The notes under the pieces were generated by a model. That model saw only the letters and a program-made list of their open reading frames with translations. It was not told where the DNA came from and made no database searches. From the NCBI RefSeq assembly GCF_003382685.1, contig NZ_QLVG01000044.1, positions 1 through 61,940 of the forward strand: a stretch of DNA of 61,940 bases. Reading direction: 5' to 3'. Within the stretch, counting starts at the first letter, position 1. Each line of letters opens with the position of its first letter. Made by a program: the position numbers and the translations under genes. Positions 41,417 to 50,023 of this stretch are shown here, one piece after another. This DNA is from Halorussus litoreus. Its GTDB lineage: Archaea; Halobacteriota; Halobacteria; Halobacteriales; Haladaptataceae.

Positions 41417-42385
41417 ATGCTGGGGGGCTCCGACACCGACGAACTGAGAAGTTCCGACCCCGACGAACTGAGAGGTTCCGACCCCGACGAACTGGTCTCC
41501 GTAGTGGTCCCGACCTACGAGCGCAACCGGCGACTGCGGCAGACGCTCGAGAGCGTCGCCGCCCAGGAGTACGAGCCGATAGAGACGATCGTGGTCGACG
41601 GGGCCGACGACGACCGGGCTCGGCCGGTAGTCGCCGAGTTCCCGGACGCGACGTACGTCTCCCAGCCCGCTGGTGACGACGGCCCGCAGGCCGCCCGGAG
41701 CCTCGGCGTCGAGTTCGCCAGCGGCGAGTACGTCCAGTTGCTCGACGACGACGACCGGCTCGCGCCCGAGAAGATCCGCAAGCAGGTCGAGCTGCTGGAG
41801 CCGCCGGTCGGCGTGGTCTACTGCGGAATGATCGACGAAGACCGGGGCGAAATCCAGCCGAACCCCGCGGTTCGGGGGAACGTGATCGGGCACGCGCTGG
41901 AGATGCGGACGTTCCCCTGCATCACCTCCACGATGCTCGTCGACCGGGAGGTGATCGAGCGCGTCCATCCGTTCCGGCACCGTCACGGGGCCGACGACAC
42001 CGGCCTGAAGGTCGACCTCGCGCTGGCGGCCGCGTTCGACTTCGTGGACGAACCGCTGGTCGTCCGCGGGCGACCAGAGTCGTCGCTCTCGGAGTCGTGG
42101 GCGTACCTCGACGGTCGCGAGACGGTGGTGGCGACGTTCGACCGGCTGTACGACCGGTTCCCCGACCGGATTCGGCGGCGCGCGGTCCGGGAGACCCACT
42201 ATCAGGCGGGGCTGAAGCTCCTCGACGAGCGCGGCTGGTCGCCCCGAGCGACCGCGAAGTTCGCCCGCGCGACCCGGTTGACGCCCGACGACCGCGCGTA
42301 CCACCTCGCGACGTGTCTCGGGTCGACGCTGGGTCGGTCGGGCGTGGCCGCGGTCGACCGGCTGTTCGGCCGAGAGGGGGAGTGA
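41417..42385 (+). CDS. Family 2 glycosyltransferase
   Basis: A 322-residue GT-A enzyme, probably membrane-associated through its substrates. The N-terminus has an unusual tandem SDTDEL-RSSDPDEL-RGSDPDEL acidic repeat before the catalytic domain. Nucleotide-sugar motifs are VSVVVPTYERNRRLRQTLES, VVDGADDDRARP and the DxD-type metal site YVQLLDDDDRLAPEKIRKQ. A C-terminal region of unknown fold follows after about residue 210. The donor and acceptor are unknown; surface glycan assembly is the usual role in haloarchaea. A GTG at 41375 is another possible start. Confidence 0.85.
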   Translation: MLGGSDTDELRSSDPDELRGSDPDELVSVVVPTYERNRRLRQTLESVAAQEYEPIETIVVDGADDDRARPVVAEFPDATYVSQPAGDDGPQAARSLGVEFASGEYVQLLDDDDRLAPEKIRKQVELLEPPVGVVYCGMIDEDRGEIQPNPAVRGNVIGHALEMRTFPCITSTMLVDREVIERVHPFRHRHGADDTGLKVDLALAAAFDFVDEPLVVRGRPESSLSESWAYLDGRETVVATFDRLYDRFPDRIRRRAVRETHYQAGLKLLDERGWSPRATAKFARATRLTPDDRAYHLATCLGSTLGRSGVAAVDRLFGREGE

Positions 42386-42463
42386 GGGCTCGGGAACCGC
42401 ACATCTGAACGCGGCCGTCCGAGAGACAGTAGCTTTACGACGTGGTGTCGCCACTCTCCGACA

Positions 42464-43612
42464 GTGCCGACCGACACCCCTCTCCACGTGTACTGGCACC
42501 GCGAGACGACCGCCCACCGACCGCCGGGCGGTGCGTTCAAACTGCCGAGCACGGAACTGCTGGCGGTCGACGAGCCGCACCCCGACCAGCCCGCCCGCGT
42601 CCGCAACGTCAGGCGGATCCTGGCGGAGACGTTCGCGAGCGACGCCGCGTTCCGACCCGTCGACCGAGCCCCGCGCGACGCCGTCGAGCGCGTCCACGAT
42701 CCCGACTACGTCGCGTGGCTGGAGGAGTTCTGCGCCGACGGCGGCGGCCGAATCGACGGGACGACGACGGGGACCAGCCGGGAGACGTTCGCCGCGGCGC
42801 GGCGAGCGGCCGGTACCGCGCTGGCCGCGGTCGACCACGCGCTCGCCGACTCATCCGGGGCCGACGGTCGCTCCGGCGTGCCGTACGCGCTCGCGCGGCC
42901 GAGCGGCCACCACGCCCAGAGTGACCGCGCGGACGGCTTCTGCTTCTTCAACAACGCGGCCATCGCCGCCCAGCGCGCGCTCGACGCCGGACTCGACCGG
43001 GTCGCCATCGTCGACTGGGACGTCCACCACGGCAACGGCACGCAGGAGATCTTCGAAGACCGGGACGACGTGCTGCTCGTGAGCGCGCACAACGACCACG
43101 GCGCGTGGGACCCGACGTATCACCCGCAGACGGGCGGCCTCGACGAGGTCGGCGTCGGCGCTGGCGAAGGCTACACCGTCAACGTCCCTCTCCCGCCGGG
43201 GACGGGCGACGAGGGGTACGAACGGTTCTTCGAGCGAATCGTCGAACCGGTGGTCGCCGACTACGATCCGGATCTCGTCATCTACAGCGCCGGGCAGGAC
43301 CCTGGCGTCTCCGACCCGCTCGGGCGGAACCTCGTGACCCGCGGCGGGTTCAGAACGCTCGGCGAGCGCGCTCGCCGACTCGCCGAGCGAACCGCAGACG
43401 GGCGGTTTGTCGTCGTACAAGAGGGCGGCTACCAGATCAGCCACCTCGCGTTCGCGACGCTCGGCGTCCTCGAAGGCGCGACGGGTCGGACGTTCGACCT
43501 CGACGAGTACGGCGAGGCCGACCCGTTCGCGTGGCTGGAGGAGTCGGTCGGTCCGGCAGCGGACGCGCTCGACGAGGCCGTGGACTTCCACGGCGAGTAC
43601 TGGCCGCTCTGA
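42464..43612 (+). CDS. Histone deacetylase / acetylpolyamine aminohydrolase family protein
   Basis: A 382-residue zinc-dependent amidohydrolase. Motifs are RPSGHHAQSDRADGFCFFNN (active-site His pair), VDWDVHHGNGTQEIF (zinc ligands Asp and His), YSAGQDPGVSDPLG (third ligand Asp; the usual GFDAH is replaced by GQDPG) and VQEGGYQISH (catalytic Tyr). Haloarchaea have no classic histone tails, so acetylated polyamines or acetyl-lysine proteins are likely substrates. The start is the GTG at 42464. It lies 78 bases after the glycosyltransferase on the same strand. Confidence 0.9.
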   Translation: MPTDTPLHVYWHRETTAHRPPGGAFKLPSTELLAVDEPHPDQPARVRNVRRILAETFASDAAFRPVDRAPRDAVERVHDPDYVAWLEEFCADGGGRIDGTTTGTSRETFAAARRAAGTALAAVDHALADSSGADGRSGVPYALARPSGHHAQSDRADGFCFFNNAAIAAQRALDAGLDRVAIVDWDVHHGNGTQEIFEDRDDVLLVSAHNDHGAWDPTYHPQTGGLDEVGVGAGEGYTVNVPLPPGTGDEGYERFFERIVEPVVADYDPDLVIYSAGQDPGVSDPLGRNLVTRGGFRTLGERARRLAERTADGRFVVVQEGGYQISHLAFATLGVLEGATGRTFDLDEYGEADPFAWLEESVGPAADALDEAVDFHGEYWPL

Positions 43613-43681
43613 GAAACGTCGGCTGGTGAATCGAGAAGGACGAAGCAACTGGTGGAACGAAAACGAAACGAAAGAAGCGAG

Positions 43682-43755
43682 TGGGTTTGGGCAGATTTGA
43701 ACTGCCGGCCTCCTCCATGTCAAGGAGGTGTCATAACCAACTAGACCACAAACCC
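43682..43755 (-). tRNA. tRNA-Val (anticodon GAC)
   Basis: A 74-base cloverleaf on the minus strand. The acceptor stem is GGGTTTG/CAAACCC with discriminator A. The anticodon stem CCTCC/GGAGG holds loop TTGACAT, giving anticodon GAC. The T arm is GGCAG-TTCAAAT-CTGCC. No intron is present and CCA is not encoded. It lies in the gap between the deacetylase and the AstE/AspA-like gene. Confidence 0.95.
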
Positions 43756-43940
43756 GTTCTGTGCGGTCTTTCTCGGACGCAACTACGAGTTGTCCCGGGG
43801 GATAATTGAACCTTTCGGATTCGGGCGCGGTCTGGCGATTTTCCACGAGGGTCGGTGACGCGCTGGATTTCCACCGGTGAGGCGGGAATCTCCCGACCGC
43901 CACGCCCACCTTTTTCACGCCGCGCTGCAACCTCCAGCGC

Positions 43941-45062
43941 ATGCAAATCGGAACCGCCGAATCCGAACCCGGCGAACTCGTCACGGGCTGGCTCGACGTG
44001 ACCGACCTGCCGACCGGCACGCCCGAACGTCTCCCGGTCCTGATCGCGGAGGGCGAGGAGAGCGACGAAGAGGGTCCCACGCTCTGGATCACGGCCGCCA
44101 TCCACGGCAACGAGGTCACCGGCCTCGCGGTCGCGCAGGACGTGATGACCGACGAACTCGCGGGCGAGATCCGCGGCACGGTGGTCTGCATCCCGAACCT
44201 CAACCCGGCGGGCCTGCGCCGGAACTCACGGACCTCCTACTACGACGACGAGGACCCCAACCGCTACTTCCCGGACCCCGACGCCGAGAGCGCGCGCCCG
44301 CCGAGCGTCCAGCAGTTGATCGACGAGCGCGTCTTCGAGGCGTTCGCCGACTCGGCCGACGCCCTGGTGGACCTCCACACCGCTCACGTGGGCTCGATGC
44401 CCTTCCTCATCCGGGACCGGGTGCTGTACGGAGAAAAGCGAAGTGAGGACGACGCTCACGAGCTCGCAGACGACCTCGAAGCCATCGTCGACGCGTTCGG
44501 CATGCCGGTGGTCAACGAGTACGCCGCCGCGGAGTACACCGAGCAGAGCCTCCAGCGCTCGACCGCGGGCGCGGCGCTGAACAACGCCGGCATTCCGGCG
44601 TTCACCGCGGAACTCGGCGGCCACAACATCGTCGAGGAGGGCGTCCGCGAGGCGGCGATCACGGGCGTCCGGAACGTCATGCGCCAACTCGATCTCCTGC
44701 CGGGCGAGCCCGACCCCGGCGCTGTCGGCCCCGACGCGCCGGTCGACTTCCCGGTCAAGCGCGCGGTCCACCCGCACGCCGACGAGCCGGGCATCGCGCG
44801 CCACCGGGTCGAGCCCGGTGACGTGGTGTCGGAAGGCGACGTGATCGCCGAGATCTGCACGCCCCACGGCGACCGAAAAACCACCGTCGAGTCCGAGCAC
44901 GACGGCTACGTCCTCGGGCGGATGCACGGCGTCGCGGCCTACGAGAACGACCCGCTGGCGAGCATGGCGGTCCGCGACGACGGCGAGCTGGTGGTCCCGC
45001 GCGATGCAGAGGAGGGTGACGGCGAGGAGGAGGCTGACGGCGACGGGGAAGGCGACGACTGA
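43941..45062 (+). CDS. Succinylglutamate desuccinylase/aspartoacylase (AstE/AspA) family zinc hydrolase
   Basis: A 373-residue M14-type zinc carboxypeptidase relative. The metal site reads LWITAAIHGNEVTG (HxxE, near residues 52-58) and ADALVDLHTAHVGS (third ligand His). The Asn/Arg substrate pocket is in NLNPAGLRRNSRTSYYDDED. The C-terminal half is a barrel (KRAVHPHADEPGIARHRVEP) like that of bacterial EctD-neighbouring and DoeB enzymes. The substrate is an N-acyl amino acid or similar amide; it cannot be chosen here. The tail is poly-acidic (DAEEGDGEEEADGDG). Confidence 0.88.
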   Translation: MQIGTAESEPGELVTGWLDVTDLPTGTPERLPVLIAEGEESDEEGPTLWITAAIHGNEVTGLAVAQDVMTDELAGEIRGTVVCIPNLNPAGLRRNSRTSYYDDEDPNRYFPDPDAESARPPSVQQLIDERVFEAFADSADALVDLHTAHVGSMPFLIRDRVLYGEKRSEDDAHELADDLEAIVDAFGMPVVNEYAAAEYTEQSLQRSTAGAALNNAGIPAFTAELGGHNIVEEGVREAAITGVRNVMRQLDLLPGEPDPGAVGPDAPVDFPVKRAVHPHADEPGIARHRVEPGDVVSEGDVIAEICTPHGDRKTTVESEHDGYVLGRMHGVAAYENDPLASMAVRDDGELVVPRDAEEGDGEEEADGDGEGDD

Positions 45063-45119
45063 AACGAAGCGCTTAACTCGGGGACGGGCCTTCGTTCAAT
45101 CGCACGCGAAGTGCACTGC

Positions 45120-45190
45120 GGGACCGTAGGGTAGTGGTATCCTCTGCCGATGGGGTCGGTAGGACCTGAGTTCGAATCTCGGCGGTCCCA
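45120..45190 (+). tRNA. tRNA-Pro (anticodon GGG)
   Basis: A 71-base cloverleaf. The acceptor stem is GGGACCG/CGGTCCC with discriminator A. The anticodon stem TGCCG/CGGTA holds loop ATGGGGT, giving anticodon GGG. The T arm is CTGAG-TTCGAAT-CTCGG. No intron is seen and CCA is not encoded. Confidence 0.95.
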
Positions 45191-45303
45191 CTCACATTCT
45201 ACGCGGCGACATTGTACCTCGGGAACAGCTCTGGCGAGCCAGTTCTAAATTCACGAAACCCCAACTCGTCAGACAGACTTCGTGACGACCACGCGCCTAT
45301 CCG

Positions 45304-48021
45304 TTATGACGCCACCGGCTCGACGGCGTACACGCTCAGCCCGCCAGCGTAGTACACCCGCCCGTCCACGACGACCGGCGAGGTCCTGCCGAAGCCGTCG
45401 CGGTCGGCCTCGTGGGACCACAGCGTCGACCCGTCCGCGGCGTCGAGCGCGTACAGCGTTCCGGCGTCGCTGACGACGTACGCCGTCCCGTCGACCACGA
45501 CCGGGGAGCCGAGCTGGTCGTCGGCGGTGGCGTTCCAGACGCGCTCGCCGGTCGCGCGGTCGAGCGCGTACAGCGTCGCGGTGTCGGTGCTCACGATCAC
45601 GAGGTCGTCGGTGATCGCCATCGACGAGGGGTGTTCGATGTCGTTGGCCGGCCGGTCGTTCGGCAGTGGCTGGGAGGTCCACCGCTGCTCGCCGCCGTCG
45701 ACGGCCACCGCGTGGACGACGCCCGTCTCGCTTCGGACGTACGCAGTGTCGCCGCGGACCGAGGGCACGCCGAGCGTCTTCTCGCCGCGCGCGAGCCCGT
45801 TGCTTGTCGGCGTCCGGTACGACCAGTACTGGGCCTTCTCGGCCCCCGGCTCGAACTTCATCAGCATCCGGTCCTCGCCCGCCGAGACGTACAGCTTCTC
45901 GTCGTGGACCGCGACGCCGCCGACGTGGCCGGCCTCGCGCGTCCAGAGCACGCTCTGAGTCCGGAGGTCGAGCGCGACCAGCGAGTCGTCGTGTTGGCTG
46001 TCCTCGCGCTCGGCGAACGGGTCGTCGACGGGGACGTAGGCGACGCCGTCGAGTACCGCGAACGCCTCCTTGACGGTGGCCGTGGACTGGCCCGGTGCCG
46101 TGAGTTGTTTGCTCCAGCGTCGCTCGCCGGTGTCGGCGTCGAGGGCGTGGAAGGTCCCCTCGGAGTCGGCGACGTACAGCACCCGTTCGCCCGACCGATC
46201 CTGACCCGCGACGGGCGCGACCTCGATGGGAGCGTCGAGGCTCGCGTGCCACGTGATGTTGCCCGGGTCGGGGGCGTGTGCGCGCACCACCTCGCCGCTC
46301 GCGGTGTAGAGCGCGCCGCCGGCCATCACCGGCGAACTCCCGTAGCTCTGGGCGAACCGGCTCCAGTCGCGCTCGACCTCGCCCCGTAAGACCGTCCCGT
46401 CGGGCCGATAGCCCGACCGCGACTGCTCGCCTTGGAGTCCGGGCCACGTGCTCGCGGGGTCGGTTCCGCCGGTTTCGGCCCGGACGGTTATCTCCACGCT
46501 GTCGGCCACGTACCGGTTCCCGTCGTCTGCGGACTTGCGCGCGGTAGCGGTGTAGTTGCCCGGCTCGGTGAACTCGTAGGCGGCGGTCCCGTCGAACCCG
46601 GCGTCGACGGCGTTGCCGTCGATCTCGACGGTGGCGTTCTCGACGCCGAACCCGTCGGACTCGCGCGTGACCCGGAAGGTGACTGCGTCGCCCTCCGTCA
46701 CCGTGCGCTCGTCGGCAGTGAGGTTCATCGCCACCCGGTCGCGGGTGACCTCGACGCTCCGACGCTGCCCGTCGGCCCAGTCGCGGTACGTGACCAGTTC
46801 CTCGATAGTCACCGTGTAGTTCGTCCCGGCTTCGGCCTGCCGGTACGTCGCGGCGTACTCGAACCCGTCGCTGCCGTCGCCGGTCTCCAACTGGGATTCG
46901 TCGAACGTCTGGAGTACTTCCCCATCGGCCGAGACCGCGACCTCGACGCCTGCGAGCGCCTCGTCCGTGACTATCGAGACCCCCACGTCGGTTCCGGGGT
47001 CCGTGGCGGTGAACGACTCGATGGGCGAGCCGCCGACGGCGATCTCGAACGGGACCGTGTCGGTCTTCCGCGCGCCGTCGTCGTCGGTCACGCGATAGGT
47101 CACCTCGTGGCTTCCGCGGCCCTGAACCGTGACCTCGGGCCGGTCGGGATCGAGCGTCTCGAACTCGCCGCCGTCGACGCTGACCGCGACCGTCTCGACC
47201 GCGCCGTCGGCGTCGCTGGCCGCGAGGTCGACTGTCACCGGGCCGGCGTACGAGCCGTTCTCGAACTGTCGGGCGTCGAGCGTGACCTCGACCGTCGGCG
47301 GCTGGTTGGGGTCCGCGGTCGTCTCGTCTTGCGTCGTCTCATCGCTGGTAGTGGTGTCGCCGCCGGGAGTGGTGCTACCGGCCGTGGTGTCGTCCTCGGT
47401 GGTGGGCTCACCGCTCTCGTCGTCGCTCCCGCCGGTGACCGCCAGCGTCGCGTCCGGCGACCCCGTCACGGCGTACGCGTCGCCCGCCGGACTCCCGAGC
47501 GACTGGACCCGGAGCGCGAGGTCGGTGGTGCCGTCCCGTTCGCCCCGAACCGTCACCGTCGCGATCACGGTGTCGCGTCCGCCTTCGAGGTCGGCGGCCG
47601 CAGTCCGTATCTCCACGCGGTCCGCGCCGTCGCCGACCGGCGAGACGTCTGTCACGTCGGGGTCGCCCGACACCGCGGCGCTCACCACGTCGGCGACCGA
47701 GCCGTTCGCGACCGACAGCGAGAGCGCGGACGAGCCGACGCCTTTCCCGGGGTCGGCGACCACGATCTCGTACGTCCGCTTGCTTCCGGCTCGAATCGAT
47801 CCACTCGTCGCCCCGTCTGCCGGCACGACGCTGACCGCCGTGCGGTGGTCGCCACCCGCGTCGTCGGAACTGCCCGTGAGGTCCCCCGCGATACCGTCGA
47901 ACGGGGTGCCGTCGAGCGGCGTTCCATCGAGTAGCCCGCCGTCGAGCACGCCCGGCGTGGCGACCGCCATACCGCCCACCGCTAGCAGGACAACGACCGC
48001 GAGGGCCGCTCGTCCGTCCAT
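45304..48021 (-). CDS. Cell-surface PQQ-type beta-propeller protein with a cohesin-like domain
   Basis: A 905-residue exported protein. A signal/anchor helix (ALAVVVLLAVGGMAVA) starts it. A DGTPLDGTPFDG repeat follows. Residues ~63-197 look like a cohesin module (VSVVPADGATSGSIRAGSKR; VADPGKGVGSSALSLSV; TVIATVTVRGERDGTTDLAL). A Thr-rich linker (TTAGSTTPGGDTTTSDETTQ) comes next. Two Ig/PKD-type beta domains fill about 245-540. The C-terminal ~350 residues are a PQQ-like propeller with repeated units (LYVADSEGTFHALDADTGER; YALDAADGSTLWSHEADRDG). The dockerin-like gene lies immediately upstream in the same operon. Binding of that partner is inferred. Confidence 0.85.
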   Translation of the reverse strand: MDGRAALAVVVLLAVGGMAVATPGVLDGGLLDGTPLDGTPFDGIAGDLTGSSDDAGGDHRTAVSVVPADGATSGSIRAGSKRTYEIVVADPGKGVGSSALSLSVANGSVADVVSAAVSGDPDVTDVSPVGDGADRVEIRTAAADLEGGRDTVIATVTVRGERDGTTDLALRVQSLGSPAGDAYAVTGSPDATLAVTGGSDDESGEPTTEDDTTAGSTTPGGDTTTSDETTQDETTADPNQPPTVEVTLDARQFENGSYAGPVTVDLAASDADGAVETVAVSVDGGEFETLDPDRPEVTVQGRGSHEVTYRVTDDDGARKTDTVPFEIAVGGSPIESFTATDPGTDVGVSIVTDEALAGVEVAVSADGEVLQTFDESQLETGDGSDGFEYAATYRQAEAGTNYTVTIEELVTYRDWADGQRRSVEVTRDRVAMNLTADERTVTEGDAVTFRVTRESDGFGVENATVEIDGNAVDAGFDGTAAYEFTEPGNYTATARKSADDGNRYVADSVEITVRAETGGTDPASTWPGLQGEQSRSGYRPDGTVLRGEVERDWSRFAQSYGSSPVMAGGALYTASGEVVRAHAPDPGNITWHASLDAPIEVAPVAGQDRSGERVLYVADSEGTFHALDADTGERRWSKQLTAPGQSTATVKEAFAVLDGVAYVPVDDPFAEREDSQHDDSLVALDLRTQSVLWTREAGHVGGVAVHDEKLYVSAGEDRMLMKFEPGAEKAQYWSYRTPTSNGLARGEKTLGVPSVRGDTAYVRSETGVVHAVAVDGGEQRWTSQPLPNDRPANDIEHPSSMAITDDLVIVSTDTATLYALDRATGERVWNATADDQLGSPVVVDGTAYVVSDAGTLYALDAADGSTLWSHEADRDGFGRTSPVVVDGRVYYAGGLSVYAVEPVAS

Positions 48022-48022
48022 C

Positions 48023-48502
48023 TCAGCTCCCTCCGACTTCGTCGACCTGCTCGAACAACGCTCGAACGTCGTCGGCGTCGACGTCGCTGTCGACGTCGAA
48101 GTCGTAGCTGTCCGCGTCCGCTCCGGACACCTCGTCGTTTCCGACTCTGTGGGCGAGCGCGGTAGCGTCGGCCTCGTCCACGCGCCCGTCGTCGTTCACG
48201 TCTTCGGTGAGGCCGTCGTCGTCCGGGTCGCCCGAACTCCCGCCGAACGTCGTGCTGGCGAGGCTGGCGGTGCCGGTCGAGGCATCGACAGCGAGCGTCC
48301 ACACTCGGTACGGGCCGGCCCCCGACAGCGTGGGTGCGTGCGTGGCCGGACCGCCCTCGTCGTCGCGTCGGAGTCGCGGTGGCGTGTCCGCGTCGAAGCG
48401 GTCGTCTTCGGCCGGTGCGACGCCCCACACGAAGCTCGGACTGCCCGCACTCGCGGTCGACGCGGCGGCCTCGACGTCGTCGTGGGCGTCGTTACGGCTC
48501 AT
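48023..48502 (-). CDS. Dockerin-like domain protein
   Basis: A 159-residue acidic protein. Residues ~92-153 show two EF-hand-like dockerin repeats: DVNDDGRVDEADATALAHRV and DFDVDSDVDADDVRALFEQV, each with a Ca-binding loop and an adjoining helix. The N-terminal 90 residues contain PSFVWGVAPAEDD and GPYRVWTLAVDASTG. No signal peptide is evident, so export is uncertain. A longer in-frame start adds basic residues. It ends one base before the ATG of the cohesin-like propeller gene, so the two are translated together. Dockerins bind cohesins, which makes an interaction plausible. Confidence 0.7.
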   Translation of the reverse strand: MSRNDAHDDVEAAASTASAGSPSFVWGVAPAEDDRFDADTPPRLRRDDEGGPATHAPTLSGAGPYRVWTLAVDASTGTASLASTTFGGSSGDPDDDGLTEDVNDDGRVDEADATALAHRVGNDEVSGADADSYDFDVDSDVDADDVRALFEQVDEVGGS

Positions 48503-48855
48503 CGTGACGCCGGGAAATCTCGGGTGGCGCGTTCGTCGGTTCCGATAGCTGTGAACCCTCTCGAACGGGGGCTGACGGTGGTCTGCATGATCGATGTCCA
48601 GTAGATGGTCTGTCCCCCGTTTGTATTTTTCGGCGGATATAGTGGGGAACGAAACTGTGCTGGCCACGGCGCGACGCGAACGTGTCACAATGTCCGGAGC
48701 GTGTCGGTGATAGTCCTGTAGTTTTACGTCGGTTGCGGCAGGTGATTCTTACTGGTGCCTTTTCTTACCGATAGTTGATCTCTGTAATATTGTACACCGG
48801 TGACTTATTTCCACTAGAGGAAATATTTAAGTACAAACGTAACAGTCTGTAATAT
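48503..48855. other. 353-base divergent gap with two promoters
   Basis: A CGAAAAATACAAAC box (reverse strand, about 48624-48637) may start the dockerin-propeller operon. The right half is strikingly less G+C-rich. It holds a dyad and the TATA box of the gene at 48856. Confidence 0.6.
48806..48832 (+). promoter_or_regulatory. TATA box overlapping a 7-bp dyad upstream of the BKACE gene
   Basis: TATTTCC and GGAAATA (48806-48812 and 48819-48825) form a perfect dyad around ACTAGA. It overlaps the TATA-like AATATTTAAGT at 48822-48832, about 25 bases before the start. A repressor bound there would block the promoter. CTGTAATAT also occurs twice (about 48782 and 48847). Confidence 0.55.
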
Positions 48856-49923
48856 GTGATGTCCTCCTACAGTTCGGACCCCGACACCGCCACCGGATCG
48901 GAGGAGGTTCCGCTCCACAGGAACCTCTACGACGACCTCTTGTTCGACGAGCTGGACGCATCCGGCACGTTCACCGAGGAGGCCGCCAAGCAGTTCTTCC
49001 CGGTCCACGAGGACGAGCGCATCGAGACGATGGACAGTCCGGTGGTCATCGAGTGCGCGTACCCGGGGTGGCAGCCCGGCGGGGACCACTACCCGGCGGT
49101 CCCAGACTCTCGCGGCGAGCAGGTACAGGAGCTCGTCGACAGCGTGGAGGCCGGCGCCGCGGCGATCCACGTCCATCCACGCGACGAGGAGGGTCGCCCG
49201 CAGTGGAACGACAACGACCTGCTCGTGGATATTCTCGATCCCGTATTCGAGGAGTGTGGCGACGTGGTGACGTTCAGCCAGGGCTGGTCGACGGGTCCGC
49301 ACGCCGACTACGTGACCGGCGTTCACGACCTGCTCGAGCGCGGGGACGGCAACAAGTACTGTCAGGGCGGGGTTATCCTCCCGCCCGGCCTGTTCGGCGC
49401 GGGGTCGCTCCACTCGATGTCGACCATCAAGGAGGCGGTCCGCTACTACGAGGACAACGGCGTGAAACCGCTGTTCCAACTGTACGACACCCACGTCCTG
49501 CGGGACATCAAACACCACCTTATCGAGGACGACGAACTGGAGAACGAGCCGTACGTGATGAGCCTGCGGATGGGTGCCCACCACTCGACCACGACGAACA
49601 ACGACCCGTGGTCGCACTTCAAGGTCATCTCGGAGATCTACAACGTGCGCCAGACCATCGAGGACAGCGTGGTCGGGCTCTACCCCGGCGGACGCAACTG
49701 GCTCCCAACGCTGATGATGGGGCTGATCGCCGGTGCGAACGTCGTCCGGGTCGGCATCGAGGACGCCTACTGGATGTACCCCCACAGGGACGAACTCATC
49801 GAGAAGAACTCCGAGGTGGTCGAGACCGCGGTCGACATCGCGGAGACGCTCGGCCGCGAGATCATCACCGACCCCGACCGCGCGCGGGAGTTCCTCGGGA
49901 TGGAGTACACCTCGCCGCGATGA
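48856..49923 (+). CDS. Beta-keto acid cleavage enzyme (BKACE, DUF849 family)
   Basis: BKACE enzymes cleave a beta-keto acid with acetyl-CoA, giving acetoacetate and a new CoA ester; lysine-pathway 3-keto-5-aminohexanoate is the founder substrate. The 355-residue protein has the TIM-barrel signs: PVVIECAYPG early, AAIHVHPRDEEGRPQWND (metal-binding HxH, near residue 105), VVTFSQGWSTG, VKPLFQLYDTHVLRD and NWLPTLMMGLIAGANVVRVG, ending EDAYWMYPHRDE. The HxH motif is intact. The real substrate is unknown. A GTG at 48856 and an ATG at 48859 are both possible starts. Its own regulated promoter lies upstream. Confidence 0.87.
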   Translation: MMSSYSSDPDTATGSEEVPLHRNLYDDLLFDELDASGTFTEEAAKQFFPVHEDERIETMDSPVVIECAYPGWQPGGDHYPAVPDSRGEQVQELVDSVEAGAAAIHVHPRDEEGRPQWNDNDLLVDILDPVFEECGDVVTFSQGWSTGPHADYVTGVHDLLERGDGNKYCQGGVILPPGLFGAGSLHSMSTIKEAVRYYEDNGVKPLFQLYDTHVLRDIKHHLIEDDELENEPYVMSLRMGAHHSTTTNNDPWSHFKVISEIYNVRQTIEDSVVGLYPGGRNWLPTLMMGLIAGANVVRVGIEDAYWMYPHRDELIEKNSEVVETAVDIAETLGREIITDPDRAREFLGMEYTSPR

Positions 49924-50023
49924 CGGCAAATCCCGCCACGACGATGCAAATCGGATCGAACGCCGCGCAGTCCGGCGAAAATCTCTGATTAATTTTATAA
50001 CCAAGACTGTGGTACAAAAGCTC

